From positions 5,556,001 through 5,620,000 of the forward strand of contig CM072879.1 of assembly GCA_036937835.1 (NCBI GenBank): 64,000 nt of DNA, given 5' to 3'. Position numbers and translations under genes: made by a program. This document shows positions 33,681 to 47,100 of this stretch, piece by piece (position 1 is the first letter of the stretch; each line of letters begins with the position of its first letter). This DNA is from Pampus argenteus. Taxonomy: Eukaryota > Chordata > Actinopteri > Scombriformes > Stromateidae. The notes under the pieces were generated by a model. That model made no database searches, had not been told where the DNA came from, and worked only from the letters and a program-made list of their open reading frames with translations.

Positions 33681-34977
33681 TCATGGGTTTTTGTAGCCGG
33701 CCGACTTCTTTCCACTGAACATGTATAGAGGTGAAATTCGGCCTATGCAGGTGGATGGGTCACAGAGGCCCGGAGGCCCTGAGGTCCCCCTTGGACCGGA
33801 TGCTCCTGGGATACCGGGACTTCCTGTCTCACCCCGCTCTCCGTTTTTACCATCCTTGCCAATGCCAGGAGCCCCTGGAGCACCTAAGATGGAGAAATAT
33901 GATAAATATTAAGTCAAACTGAAATCAAAATGAACGTTTTATGTTTTGACTTTGAAAGTAACATCCAGTCTTACCGTTAGCATACTAAGCTATCTAGCTC
34001 CCACTAGCCACTAGAAGCTAGTTAGCTTAGCTGGCTTACCTCTCACTTTCTGAATAGAACACAATCTTAACCACACAATATTACAACAATAACCAATCAA
34101 ATGTTGGTTATGTTGCGTTTGTTATGTACCATACATTTAGACCTGAGGTTTGTTTCCATCTATGAGACGAATGCAGCCTTACCTGGTGCACCTGGTGATC
34201 CCGGGCTTCCTTTGACGCCGACACCATCCTCTCCTTTTTCTCCTTTATCTCCCTTTTCTCCTGCATCACCTGCAGAACAGAGAGGACGCTTAAATTAATA
34301 GCGAGATGACACGGAGAGAGATAACTTCTTCCAGTGTGTGCTGCTGACAGTTGTTTTCTCTAAAGGCTTCCTTTAATCTCTCGCCGCTGTGTGATTTCTG
34401 GGTGCTCTTCACGAAAATAAAGGAAAGGTAAAAGAGCTGACAGCAGTACATCTTATCTATCATGGTGCTGGTGAAATACATAGTGAATAATGTAAACCAC
34501 TAAAGGGTTTTGTAAAGACAGCTGGTTAAAAGCTTTGGTTATCTCAGGACTGGTATTGTTGCAGCTCAGTATTGAGAAGAGGAGGATAGATTTAAAAGAC
34601 CTGACTGACCTTTCTTGCCCGGTGCACCTGGGAGTCCATAGAAGCCTGGATTGCCCTTTGGACCCATTGCACCTGGAGCTCCTGTTGTTCCTGATGCTCC
34701 TGGCGGTCCAGCGGGGCCAGGAGGTCCTGCCGGTCCAGCGATACCAGGGGCACCAATGGCTGCTGGCTTCTTCAGAAACTCTTTCATAAACTCTGCTAAT
34801 TGTTCTAGGCGAGCAAAGAAAAAAAAAATCTTCTTAAGGCCGAAAAGCAGTTGCAGTATTTTCCCAACGATAACATGTGACCGTCATACAGCAAAGATGA
34901 GGTCAAAGTGAGCGAAACTCACCTTCAACAACGACTGAGCACATTTCCCGGAGCTTCTCATCACTCACTTTTGGGCC
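33681..34977 (-). CDS. col9a1: col9a1-like NC2, COL1 and NC1, exons 35-38
   Basis: Exons 34923-34977, 34610-34804, 34183-34269 and 33681-33883. NC2 reads KVSDEKLREMCSVVVE then QLAEFMKEFLKKPAA, with one cysteine for interchain bonding and an amphipathic helix likely to guide chain selection. COL1 begins IGAPGIAGPAG and ends SGPPGL; NC1 is CDPSTCIGRISPLYMFSG and a basic end. All three introns here are phase 1, splitting codons after the first base. In exon 37 the strong CAG|GTAAGG donor was chosen over an upstream CCAG|GTGCAC. Confidence 0.91.
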
Positions 34978-37900
34978 CTGTGAGTTAACGTATGCACATC
35001 AAAAGTGACAGCATCATTGACATGATCAGTTTCAGGCCGCGACTGGTGGATAGTGTACAGCTGTGGCTTATAGTGCATACATATATCACAATGCCAACAC
35101 TTACAGGTAGACCTCTGGGGCCTGGTGTTCCAGGAAGACCTGGTTCTCCATCAAGTCCCCGAGATCCCATTGGACCAGCCAAACCCTCGTGTCCCGGCAG
35201 GCCTGGTCTACCATCAGCTCCTGTCGCTCCTCTTATGCCCTTTGCTCCAAGCTTAAGGTGAAAATATGGATTATTATGTCCATGTGTGATTTCTGAAATC
35301 TTGCTGACATTATTTTGTTAATGCACAATGTAAGCTGCTCCAAATATGTGGTTTTGTGGAAACATTTCAGTGCACAAATGTCTTTTAACAAGAGTTTTGA
35401 AAGGGGCTAATAATACCTCTCCTTTGATTCCAGAAACACCAGGAGGACCCTGAAAGACACAAAGAATCGTTTGTCTTCTTCTAAAATGATTCACAAATGT
35501 AAGAAAACATCAATTATATCTCAAAAATACTTAACTCAAGTCCTCAGAAACACATACCTGGTCTCCCTTGACCCCTGGGTCTCCTGCAGGACCAGTGTCC
35601 CCCTGGTCACATAAAAATAACATGTTGAGTATGCATATGGTGTGTACTGTATATACTGTACATTTAAAATAGATTAGAATGGCGCTTACAAGACTTCCTT
35701 TTGGTCCCTCTGGTCCAATAGCTCCCTAAACAACACGTGAAAAAAAAAATTATATACTTCACCGTAGCTGAATATTCTCATGACATAATCCACGTTTACA
35801 AAGTAACGTTGGTAAAAATGAGATTGGTCTAACCTGGTCACCTTTGTGTCCAGTGTGACCCTTTAATCCTTGAGCACCAGTGTCACCTTTATCTCCTTTG
35901 TCACCCTGTGAATACAACGTAAATTCCATACATTTATTTTTAAATGTTGTTAACACTCTTTAATTATTAATGTATCTTTATAATAATAAAAAAAAAATGT
36001 CTCACATTGATGCCCGGAGGACCTGCAGGCCCTACTGGACCTTGTTTTCCCGATTCACCCTGGAAATTGATCATAGATACGGTTTACACACGACAACACT
36101 GGTGCACCTTAAAGCTATTTGAGCACAGAAAAACACACAAACCTGAAACCTTAAAACATCAACACACACACACAAGTGGAAAGTAAACTCACCGTTGCTC
36201 CTTTACCTCCTGGTTTACCATCTTCTCCGGCGGATCCAGGCTCACCCTGTACCAAAAACAGATGAGGACATGACTCACGCATGACATTAAGATATAAACA
36301 GACAATTAGAGTGTAACAGATTGATTGGGGTGTGTGTTTTTGTGTGTGTGTGTGTGTGTGTGTCTCACAGTTTTTCCAGGAAGTCCAACTGGCCCGATTG
36401 CTCCTTCGGCACCTGCGTCACCCTAAATCCACAGAAGAAAAATTGTGTTAGTTTCTAAATGATTATTTCTATTAGCTCCATTACCTGGAAAACAGTGAGT
36501 TCTAGGAGTTGCAGCAATAACATTTTGGATTTACTATGTGGACATGGTTCATTAAATAGAAGACGATTCCAATTACCTTTGCACCAGGGGGTCCAGCTAC
36601 TCCCTGCTTGCCTGGCAGCCCCTAAAAAAAAAAAAAAAAAAAAAAAAAGGAAATACATTTATTTCTCTTCCATGACCGGTGTGTAAAACAGTTATATTCT
36701 GTGATATGGGTAATGTTTGTTTATCGTTTATGAAAAGCAGAGGTGCTCTTGGTTCTATTCATTTGACCTGCTTCCGTATGTAGCGTCATTAGAGCTTCAT
36801 TTTCCTGACTTTCACTTACTTTGTGACTGCCAGACGTCATAAATAGCAATGTAACAGTATAACATGTAACATTTAATCAAAATGAAGTCGGACTTACGGG
36901 AATACCCACAATCCCCCTGACACCAACAGGTCCAGCAGTACCAGCCTCTCCCTGTGGAGTAGATACATACAAGTATACACATGAATAGGGTGGATGAACA
37001 GTATATTAGCGCCATACTGGTTTCAACTAAACGCTATGGCGTATGGCGTCTCATACCAGGATGATCTAAACATTTGTATCACGTTTAAAAAAAAAACAAC
37101 AAAAAACCAAAATGTTAAGATATTGAATACTGAAACCAAATATTAACTTGAACGTCACCTTGGCGCCATCAGCTCCAGGAAGCCCATTCACGCCATCTTT
37201 TCCAGGCTTTCCCTGTAAAGTCGCAGTTATAACCCAATCACACGCTAACCAGTGCTGAAGAAAAGTTCAGAATTGTAGAAAATCAACCAGTCCAATCAAT
37301 CCGATCGGCCTACTTACAGCGTCTCCTTTGTCGCCCGCAGGACCCTGCTCTCCTTGAAGTCCCACGTCTCCCTGATCAACATCAAACCATTGATTTTTAA
37401 CAGAAACAGTCTTTTTTAAATAATATCTTGCAATACCTTCAGTGGAATATCGATAATAGCAGAACTCACATCGTCACCCTTAGGCCCCGGCAAACCCTGA
37501 CGTCCACGGATCCCCTCCACACCCTGAGAGAAGAAATACATTTATAGGTTATCAATTTCTCCCCCATTTTCACTCTGTTGCTCTTCGATTAAAAACAGAG
37601 CAAAAACACGTAAGAACTAAGACTTACAGGGGCTCCAGGTGGGCCGGTCGGTCCAGGGACGCCATTGAAACCGGGAGGACCCTAAAAACAGAGAACAGGT
37701 TTAATATGTTTGTTAAAAAATGTGTAGAACTCACATCATCAGCTTTAGAAAATGTGAGGTTTGGTTGAACTTACTTTGTCTCCCTTCTCTCCTGTGGATC
37801 CAGGGAATCCAATGGGCCCTCTTTGCCCCTAAAAAACAAACAAAAAAACCCCCAGCATATATTGTCAGAAAGATACACAGCACTGTCAATCCAAACTGTG

Positions 37901-40900
37901 GCTATGGAAACGGTTTCTTTACATCATCTCCCATGCGACCTGGTGGACCCTGAGCACCCTGTGGTCCAGACTCTCCCTGTGGAAAAACAAAGAGAACACA
38001 TTTATTTATTAGGTAGCAAGAACAGACATAATCGTGTTAAACTGTGGCTTTGATCAAATCATTTATGCATAACATCTTGTTCTTCTGTCTGTTATCAATC
38101 TCCTTTCAGACGTGTGACGGAGGACCCTCGCTTTGTCAAGCCTTAAAGGTAAGAAGCTGTCTTTTTCCAGACAGGATGGTTTTCTGTTTTTTTAACTCTG
38201 GTACGTACCTTCTCTCCAGGCTCTCCGTCTTTTCCGTTCTCACCAGGCGCACCTGTGTGTCCCTGAGGGCAACAATACAATGTATTTTAAATGTAATTAA
38301 ATTCTTTTACTTTAACACATTCATTTAACTTCATGTTTTTACAGTCACGGGTTCATTTTCCAATGCTTTTATCCAAAAGGTTGTACAGGTTCTGCACAGT
38401 TGTGTCTTGAAAGTTATGGATGGAGAACATTGCCATCTATTGCTAAAAAAAATCAATTTGCAAATAATAATGCAAATAATTTCCATAGATATCCCATCAC
38501 TGTTGAACTTCTGTCACCTTTAACGTTTTGTTAAATATAGGTTGGGCCTCATGCAGTAAGAGACGGTGCTGTAAGGGAATTACTTTGTTGTTTTGTTTGT
38601 TGTTGTGTTCAAAGACACTCCATCATCTGACGCTAAAGTAACACAAAGCAAACATTTAAATGTGGGACGCTGCCAAAACGTTCATGATGTCTCTAATTGC
38701 TGATTACAGCTTATGAATGCAATGCTGTTAGTCATGTGACCTTCATAAAGACCACACGGTTCGCTGTGATGGATTAACTCCCTCAAGCCAGGTTTAACTT
38801 GAATGAAGTGGCAGCAATTGTAACAACAGTGGATTTGTAGATGTTGGCTATAACATGCAGAACTGCTGCTTTGCTTCTTTGAATCGCTTTCAACCCTTAC
38901 CGGATGATTTTTGGGTTCATATAAATGGACATTTGTACAATATAGAAGGTGTAAAAAGGTTTTTCACACATTTGATATTCTGAACATTAAACATCTTAGA
39001 ATATTTGTAATCTAATATAATGGTTATAGTTTTGGCTTGGATTATTCATTGACTTTCCTCACCTTCATCCCTGGTATTCCAGCTATCCCCCGAGGCCCAG
39101 CAGGGCAGGCAGCAGGACACTACAAACACACAGACAGACAAACGGGATGGAAATGAAAACACGGGACGGACAGAACAGACAGATCCTCAACAAGCACGGC
39201 TGCAGCAGAGCCTTCAGTGACTGAGTTCGGTGAGAAATTCACCGTCATGCATCCAGGAAACATTTGGCAGTGTGAAAGACAGTAAGACACTCACAGCTTC
39301 CCCACTTCCCTCATTGCTGGCACCAGGCGGTCCCTAAAACACAGCAGAGTCACATCTAAAACATCCACGGGGGTTTAGATGTGCACATAAATCCACCACA
39401 GCAGAGATTCCCAGAGAGGTAATGTGAAAAGAGACTGCAGCATGTGACATCATACACTCATGATTTCACATGGCAATATGAGCTCAAGAAGAAATGAATG
39501 AGTTATTGTGAGGGCTTTAAGGGTTAATCCTGTACTGCTGATGCTCAGTATTTGGCTGATATTGACATTATCAGTTTGAATCAGTTTATTGGAGTAAATT
39601 TTTTTCAATGTTACACTTGATGAGGGTTACACTAGCTTTTAATCAGGATTCATTTCCCCCGAGTCTGCAAAGTGATGGAAGAAGAATAGATATGGTATTT
39701 TGAAGTAAATACTAATATCAGAACAAAATACTGAGTGCCAGCAGCTGTAATCCCAGATATTGGTATCTGTAGAGGGTTTGAAGCAACAGTGACTGGGTTA
39801 CATGTAGCTCTTACCACTGGCCCTGGTGGACCAGGAGGGCCAGGAAGTCCCGGGATACCAGATCCTCCTCTGGGTCCAGGTGGACCCTGCAGATGTAAGA
39901 AATATTATCACAACATTTTATATGCAGCTAAAACACAAGCACTCTGAAATATCAAACTATTTCATGAACAGAATCATAAAAATGAGCATATTTAGTGCCT
40001 TTTTGGAAACGTTTTTGGATTGATAACATACTGTATATCTTTATTTACATGGTGGAAGAAGCTCCTTTACTTACAGTTAGTAATAGTTAGTAGTACAACA
40101 ATATAAAAATACTCAATTACACGTAAGAAGTATCAATAGTATCACAAGTCCTCAATGCAAAACCCTAGTAGGTATTATTAGCAAAACTGATGTAGCCAGT
40201 TATAACTAATACTACAGTATATACAGTGAACAAATTTGTATTCATTTTTTTGGACTTCACTCTACATCTATATTTCCTTCTGAAATGTGATGTAGAAGTA
40301 TAAAGTAGCATAAAGTGGAAATCCAGGATGTCACGATTAAGATGCAGTACATCAGTAAATGTACTTATTTGTCCCTTCAGACTCGTGTTTTAATTTGAAC
40401 ACTGACCTCAGGCCCGATGTTGCCTTCGTCACCTGGGATTCCTGGTTTCCCTGCTGCTCCCTGTCAGACACACACACGCACACACACACACAGACAGATG
40501 TGTACAGCGGCAAATTCACTGCTAAGATCATGTATAGGTTTCAAGGTTTCAGAATAAAAACAGATGAAGCTGGAAACACATACGGGGGGTCCTTCACTTG
40601 CTGGGCCCTGTGAAATAAGAGACAGAGCGAGATACCAGTTATTTGTAGGTTCTTTAAAGAATACAGATTAGAAAGATTGGAATTAAACTGTAAGAAACTT
40701 CTTCCACTTACAGGAGGACCTTGGGGCCCAGGAAAGCCAGGAAGTCCCTGTGATCACAGGGGAAACAGCTCAGTAACATTGTCTGTGTTTGTTGAAGAGA
40801 ACTGGATGATTTAGAAGTTGCAAATAGTTACTCACTCTCTCTCCCACAGGCCCTCTGGGACCCATTAAGCCAGGAGAACCCTGCAGACAACACCCAATTA

Positions 40901-40958
40901 AATCAATGTTGACACCTGTTACTTAAAACTCACCTCACGCTGACACATTCACACTTAG

Positions 40959-41009
<51 letters not shown>

Positions 41010-41106
41010 GCCAACCTTCATTGACTATACAGACAAAGTGAAACTAAATACCACAAAAACTGCTCACTGTTATGTATTTCGCTCATATTTTCTAATATTC
41101 AGGGGA

Positions 41107-41146
<40 letters not shown>

Positions 41147-44100
41147 TACTGGCAGATATTATAAAGAGTGTGTGTCGGTGGAGTTTCCTACAGCAGATCC
41201 TGGAAGGCCAGGCAGGCCTCTCTGTCCAGGAAGACCAATCTCCCCCTGCTCCCCTTTGCTTCCCTAGAAAACAGACACGACACAAGAAGAAAACAGCTTT
41301 ATCTCCTTCCCGCATCTCCTTCTGTTGCTAAAGAGGCACTGACAGTCAACGTTTAATCAATGAAAGGTAGGCCGCTCTCGCTGTTACTCAGATCTACAAC
41401 AACCAAGTCTACGCGTAAGTCTATGCAGATAAGAATTGGGCTGGACGGGAAAAAGAGCTACGATTAATGACAGATTTGTTTTCCTCAGACATGGAGGGTA
41501 AAAAAGTGAAGACCTACTAGAAGCAAACAAAGCTGGCTCACAGTTAGATTTCTGGTTATCAAGTTAGCGAGAGACTGAGTAGAGAAACTAAAAAACTCGT
41601 GGAATTTATGTAACTTTGTGCAAAGCAGCATTAAATCATTGTAGCTCTGGAGGAAATAAATATGTGATGAGAAATCCCAGAAACTATAGTAATGATCCTC
41701 CTCCCAAGAGACAGTTACTGTATCTACCACAGGTAAAGTTTTTCAGTCTTCTTCAGCCTTGGCTCTGGATGAGTACGGTAAAATAGATTGATTGTGTCCA
41801 TGCATGTCATGTGTAAAGTTTTAGGCCTGTGCAGGACTTTTGTTTGGTTTAAAATGTTGATTTATGAAGATTATTTCCGCAAATATCTAAATATGACGAG
41901 TCAGTTGAGTGCTACAGATCTTGTTTTCTGAATTTATCCTAAACCCAGTGCAAAACTTCCATTGGAATTCTGGCAGTGGAGACCCTTAGCAGAAAGAACT
42001 TCTGGGTTGACCTACAAAAATATGAACATCAAAAACATACATCAGTTTTGAAAATCTTTGAAACGCTTGACGTGAAAAGAAGCCATTCCCACGAGGAATC
42101 AAATGGCAAACAAACAATTGCAGGCAGAGGGGGGGAATGGAGCAAGATCCTGCAAAATATTTTGTCAGTACATCATTTAATACTTACAGGAGTGCCTGGG
42201 CTTCCAGTAGACCCTGGAAGACCCTGGAGAGGCGATGAAACAACACAGTTAAAGAAAGCAAAGACGCAGAGAGCAGAACATTTGCTGCAGACATTTTATA
42301 GAAAAAAAACGGCTGTTATTAAGAAAGAGACACTTACATCTCTTCCATCTCTGCCATTCTCTCCAGGGACCCCACGAGGGCCCTCTGGACCAGGGGCTCC
42401 AGGGGGGCCTTGGACTGATTTGTCAGGCTGAGAGAGAAGACAAGTCAGTCAACGAATGGGACAGATATTAAAGACTCTATAATACAAACTATGAAGAGTC
42501 TGTAAAATTATGACGGTTACACCTTCAAGGATTGGATGTTGTATTTTATTTTGTTTTTTATTTTTATTTTTATTTTTTTTTACATTGTAGCAACGCAGAA
42601 AATTGGATAAGTGTTTGGACTAAAGAGGTCAACAGAATTTAAATGGTACTTACTGTTTATATAAATGTAACGTGAGAGATCTTGTAAAGTTCTTCTACAG
42701 CCTGCAGACATGCTTCTAATAACATGTATATGTGTATATATATATATATGTATATATATGCTGGGTGTACAGCACCCAGAGAATACAAACCACCACCATA
42801 AATTAGATATAGAACAAAGCAATGAGGCAATTAGGCAACCCGAAGCACTGAAGTAGATTATTGGCTTCAAATCACCAAAGCAAAAAGAAGGTAGGAGTAG
42901 AAATAGATAAATACCTCAGCATTGGCATACATCTGAAGAAGCAAGAAGAAATCAGATAAATGGAGAGTTAGTGAAAGTAGTCACACCACCCTCACAAAAA
43001 AGTGTCAGCACAAGCGCACCTGTTCATAATCATAGTAGTGAGTGTATCATGCTGTCAATTTCAATACCACAGCCCATAGTACCAACAGTCCCCATGTACA
43101 GAACCACATCACGGCTCGATGCAGACATGTTAGCCTGAAATGTAATAGAGCGCACCAGGCACAGGAAGTGTGTCCGTCTACAGTTTGCATCTTGATGAAA
43201 GTGATTGAATAAATTCTAATTTATTGCATTACAGACGTTACGCACAAATGAGGGGTGAGACAGCAGACTGGCATTTTCATTATGGGCTACAAGGATTTCT
43301 CTGTGGCAGAAATCTCATTAATTGTGAGAAAGTGACATTGGAGTGGAGGATAATATATTTAATCATAAATGCCATGAACCTTACACAGCCTTTCATTACT
43401 CGTGTTGCCATATATTCTCTGAAACACAGAATCTCTACGATATGGGTAAATAGAAACATTTCAACCAAATACTTTCTCCCTACCTTACAATATCGAATGA
43501 TCCCTATTATAAAAACATGTAATATTCCATAAGGGTTTAATTACCTTGATAATGGCTAATGTTACTAAGTGCTATCATTCAGTAAAACGTGAGTAGATGC
43601 ATGTGGACATGAATACTAATAAGGGATAACTTTTAACTTAAAAAATAAAAAGCATAAGCATAAACTGTTAAAAGAGGCAAAAGTTAAAAGCGGATAAAAC
43701 CTCCAACTCTAAGGTAGTAACTATATAGCCTAGTTACTGAGCCTGCTGGCCTTCCGTAATTGTAAATACAGTAAACATGGATAAAATACATTTTTTCCAT
43801 TTGCCAACGTGTTGTGTGACACATGGCAGCTTTTAAACAGTAGGTGGCAGGTGTTGCATTGCATTCCTACCTGCTGATTATTACAGGTTGTGTGGCTGCA
43901 CTAATAAAAGGCAGCTTATGCAAGTTGCCAAATAACCACATCCAACCATTGCTGAGACATTGCGGTACAATTTGTAAGTGTGTGTGTACGGTTTGGATTT
44001 TAGATATGCAAATGGGCGCTGTTGTTGGAAGGCAACATGTGGTATTTCTGTGGTTGTTTTCTAGCTGCATTAAACGTTTCTGGCTTAAGTTAATGAAACA

Positions 44101-47100
44101 GCTACGCCGGTTGGGTTTTCTGATCTCACGCTTTCTTTTACTTGATCACACCTGCTCTTTGTTATTCAAAGTTTGCTGGTTAGCTAACTGAGGTTTGTGT
44201 TTTGGCTCCATATACTGAGGTGTAACACAGCCAATGAGATCACGTCTGCCTGGATCTAAACAGCTTCGTAGCCATAAAAGTCCAATCTGCTGCTCTCTAA
44301 CATGTCCAACTGACACAGTGTTGTGGATGTGGTGCAGAACTACGACAGAACTACAGTATTTGTTACATTTTTTCCAGCTCCGTTGTAGCATTTTCAGCAG
44401 CTCTATCAACCTGAATGAAGCTACAAACCACAGCAGATGCTGAACAGATCCTTGTTACTGTACCTCAGTGGCAGGCAGCTCATTGCAGCTCTCCCTCTGG
44501 GCTCTGTTTGGGTCGCAGTGAATCAACATCCACTGAAGCTCGAACTGAAAAGAAGTGTTATTGTTAGTGCATATACAATTCATTTCAAATGTGACATTGA
44601 GAAATGATCATGAAATGCTTTGTCATGGCGCAGTTATTTCTTTGTAGTTTTCAATCAATGCCCTCTATGGTTTGTTGAGCTTGATTTTCCTCCAATGCAA
44701 TTTTCTGCAGGGATTAAGTTTTTTTTCTTTCTTTTCTTTCACTGGAACCCAGCTGAGCAGCTTTGCTGTGACAGCAGCACTTTAGAATTATAGCAGATCT
44801 CAGCACACATATAAACTTGAGCGTGTTTATTTGCAGAGAGCACCATTTCACCGGTAAGGAGAGTTAGCCAACGTGATTAAATACAGCAGGCAATTTTCCA
44901 TCCTCGCTTACCACTACTGAGGTGTTGGGATCAGCATCCAGCCTGCCAATAAGAGTGTCTCCCTCTGTGTTGATGGGACCTTTGCCCTTGATGGGTTTCT
45001 GATCCACGGGCTGGCAGTCGACATACAGAGTGACCCGGTCGTGCTCCACGCCGATCATCACCTTGTGCCACTTGGTGTTGAAGAGCACAGACAGGCCGGG
45101 GAAGGTGACAGTCTGCAGGTTGCCATCGGGGCCCATCAGGAAGTACTCCAGAGCCTGCTGGTCACCATTCAGCCTCAATCCGGCTTGTTTGCGTCCTTCT
45201 ACGTCGACTATTTGCCAGACGTTCCACACCTTGTTCACTGTGTTCTTGATCATACGGAAGGTCGCCATGAAGGAGTACTCGTCAGGGAAACCGCGGGGAA
45301 AGTTCAGCCTGAGAGGGGAACCAGGAAACAAGGTTCAAATCAGCTAACGTATCAAGGTACTACTTACTACCATCAAACTCAGAGAGATATTACTAATTGA
45401 CGCTCAAAGGAAAATCTCAAAGACGTCTCCCAGCCAGGTTATAATTCTCAAAATATATTTCGTGTCGAAGTTAATTCGTGATCACAAAACAACCACTAAG
45501 CTGAACAGCCCTCAAAACAAGGGCAAGATAAAACTAACTTCAAACATACATCACCGCTGTCTTTGAGATTCAAGTACAAATGAGCTACGTGCATCAAAGA
45601 AGCAAAGATAGAGATACTGTGGAAGAGGCTTCCTCAGTGCATAAATCTCTATTTTAATTACAACATGCAGCTCTGGTTAGCATCCACAGCCTGGTGCTTT
45701 CTGTGTTTTTAACAAGCCAGATTCTCAGTAGGTGGCGTATTCATAGATGGGCGCTGCAACCGGGCTTTTTACCATCTTGTAAACGATCAAGGTGAGGCAA
45801 TAAAGAAAGAGTTTCCTGTAACCCAATAAAACAAATGAAGACCACTCTCTAGCTTTGCCTGAGGTGAGAAACTCTAAACTATGTGCTCCCTTTTTGCCTT
45901 GCAGAAGAGAAGAGGGAGCGCAGCTACAGCTTGGCTGGCAGGGACAGACTTCAAAGAGCAGTCTGTGCCACTGGACTGGTAAGGGAAATGAACATGTATT
46001 CACATTCAGCGTGACAGGCCATAGTGGCGTACATGCAGGGTGCCAGAGTGTTACGTAACAGTTGCTGAGAAAGCTGGCCTGCGGGAAAAGATTAGCCTAA
46101 ACAGAGCGGAGCAGGCATACTGGGAAACACCAGACGTTTTTGGTTATGTAAAGTGATAAAAGCCACTAACCTGCACGCTCTGTACTGCATTTCCTTTCAC
46201 TTTGTGTTGAATAACGTACAAAATCTGTAACGTATTACCAGGGCTATACGACGTACGTCTTTTGTTTATGAATGAACCTGTTGCTTCATTAGTCGATTCA
46301 TTATTCCCATAAGAGTTTTCCTAAAGCTCAGCATCTTTGTCTGACCAACAGTGGCGTTCTTTTTTTTACAATGATATAAAACCTTCATTATCTTGGTTGT
46401 TGTAAATAATGAATAGTTTGCCATTTTTGCTTGATAAATGATTTAAAGGGACACCCCACCGATTTTTATACTTAAAAAAACAGTTCAGTCACCACGGGGA
46501 GCACTGCTCACGTCTGCTGTAGCCTTCGTCAAGTTTAAAAAAAAAATGACCCTGTTGTCATAGTGATGTCAGAAGGGCATGGACATTATCAAATTACAAA
46601 TTTATACTTTACAGCATGCATTATAAACTGGAGCTGTGGTCTTTGATGGTCTTTGGTTGCATTATGGGAAATGTAGGATTCAGTGACCAATACTTTAAGG
46701 TTTGGTTCAATTACATGTCTAAATATCTCGTCTTCTGCTGCTTCAGTTTTCACTCCTCTTTTTAAAATCTGACTCTTGCAAGTCCTCCAAATTTTTGAAA
46801 TGTGATTTTTTTTTCTTAGAGGGTGGGCTGTGCTAAAAGGAGCCCATTGTGCATTCTCACCCCAAGCCCCTCAAAACAGGCTAATCCGGCCAATGCCGTT
46901 GGCTAATTACAAACTAGAGAACATCTTCACAGGAATCCAGCGATGTTGTCAACACCTGTTATTTTACATTCATTCATTCTACACCTTTTAAGGAGTCTGT
47001 ACAGCAGAAGATAAATCATTACCAAAAAAGGCACAGTGAAATTTCTTTCTGTGTCTCTTTACATCTTGCCAGAAATAGAAAATCCTTGAACACAGTCAAA

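Noticed and set aside
33721..33912. Plus-strand Pro/Gly-rich open frames over the col9a1-like exons
   Set aside because: They are the reverse complement of Gly-X-Y codons; the true frame is on the minus strand with splice sites.
42933..44463. Promoter for a short alpha1(IX) isoform in intron 6
   Set aside because: Known in birds and mammals, but I saw no correctly oriented TATA box or clear alternative first exon here.
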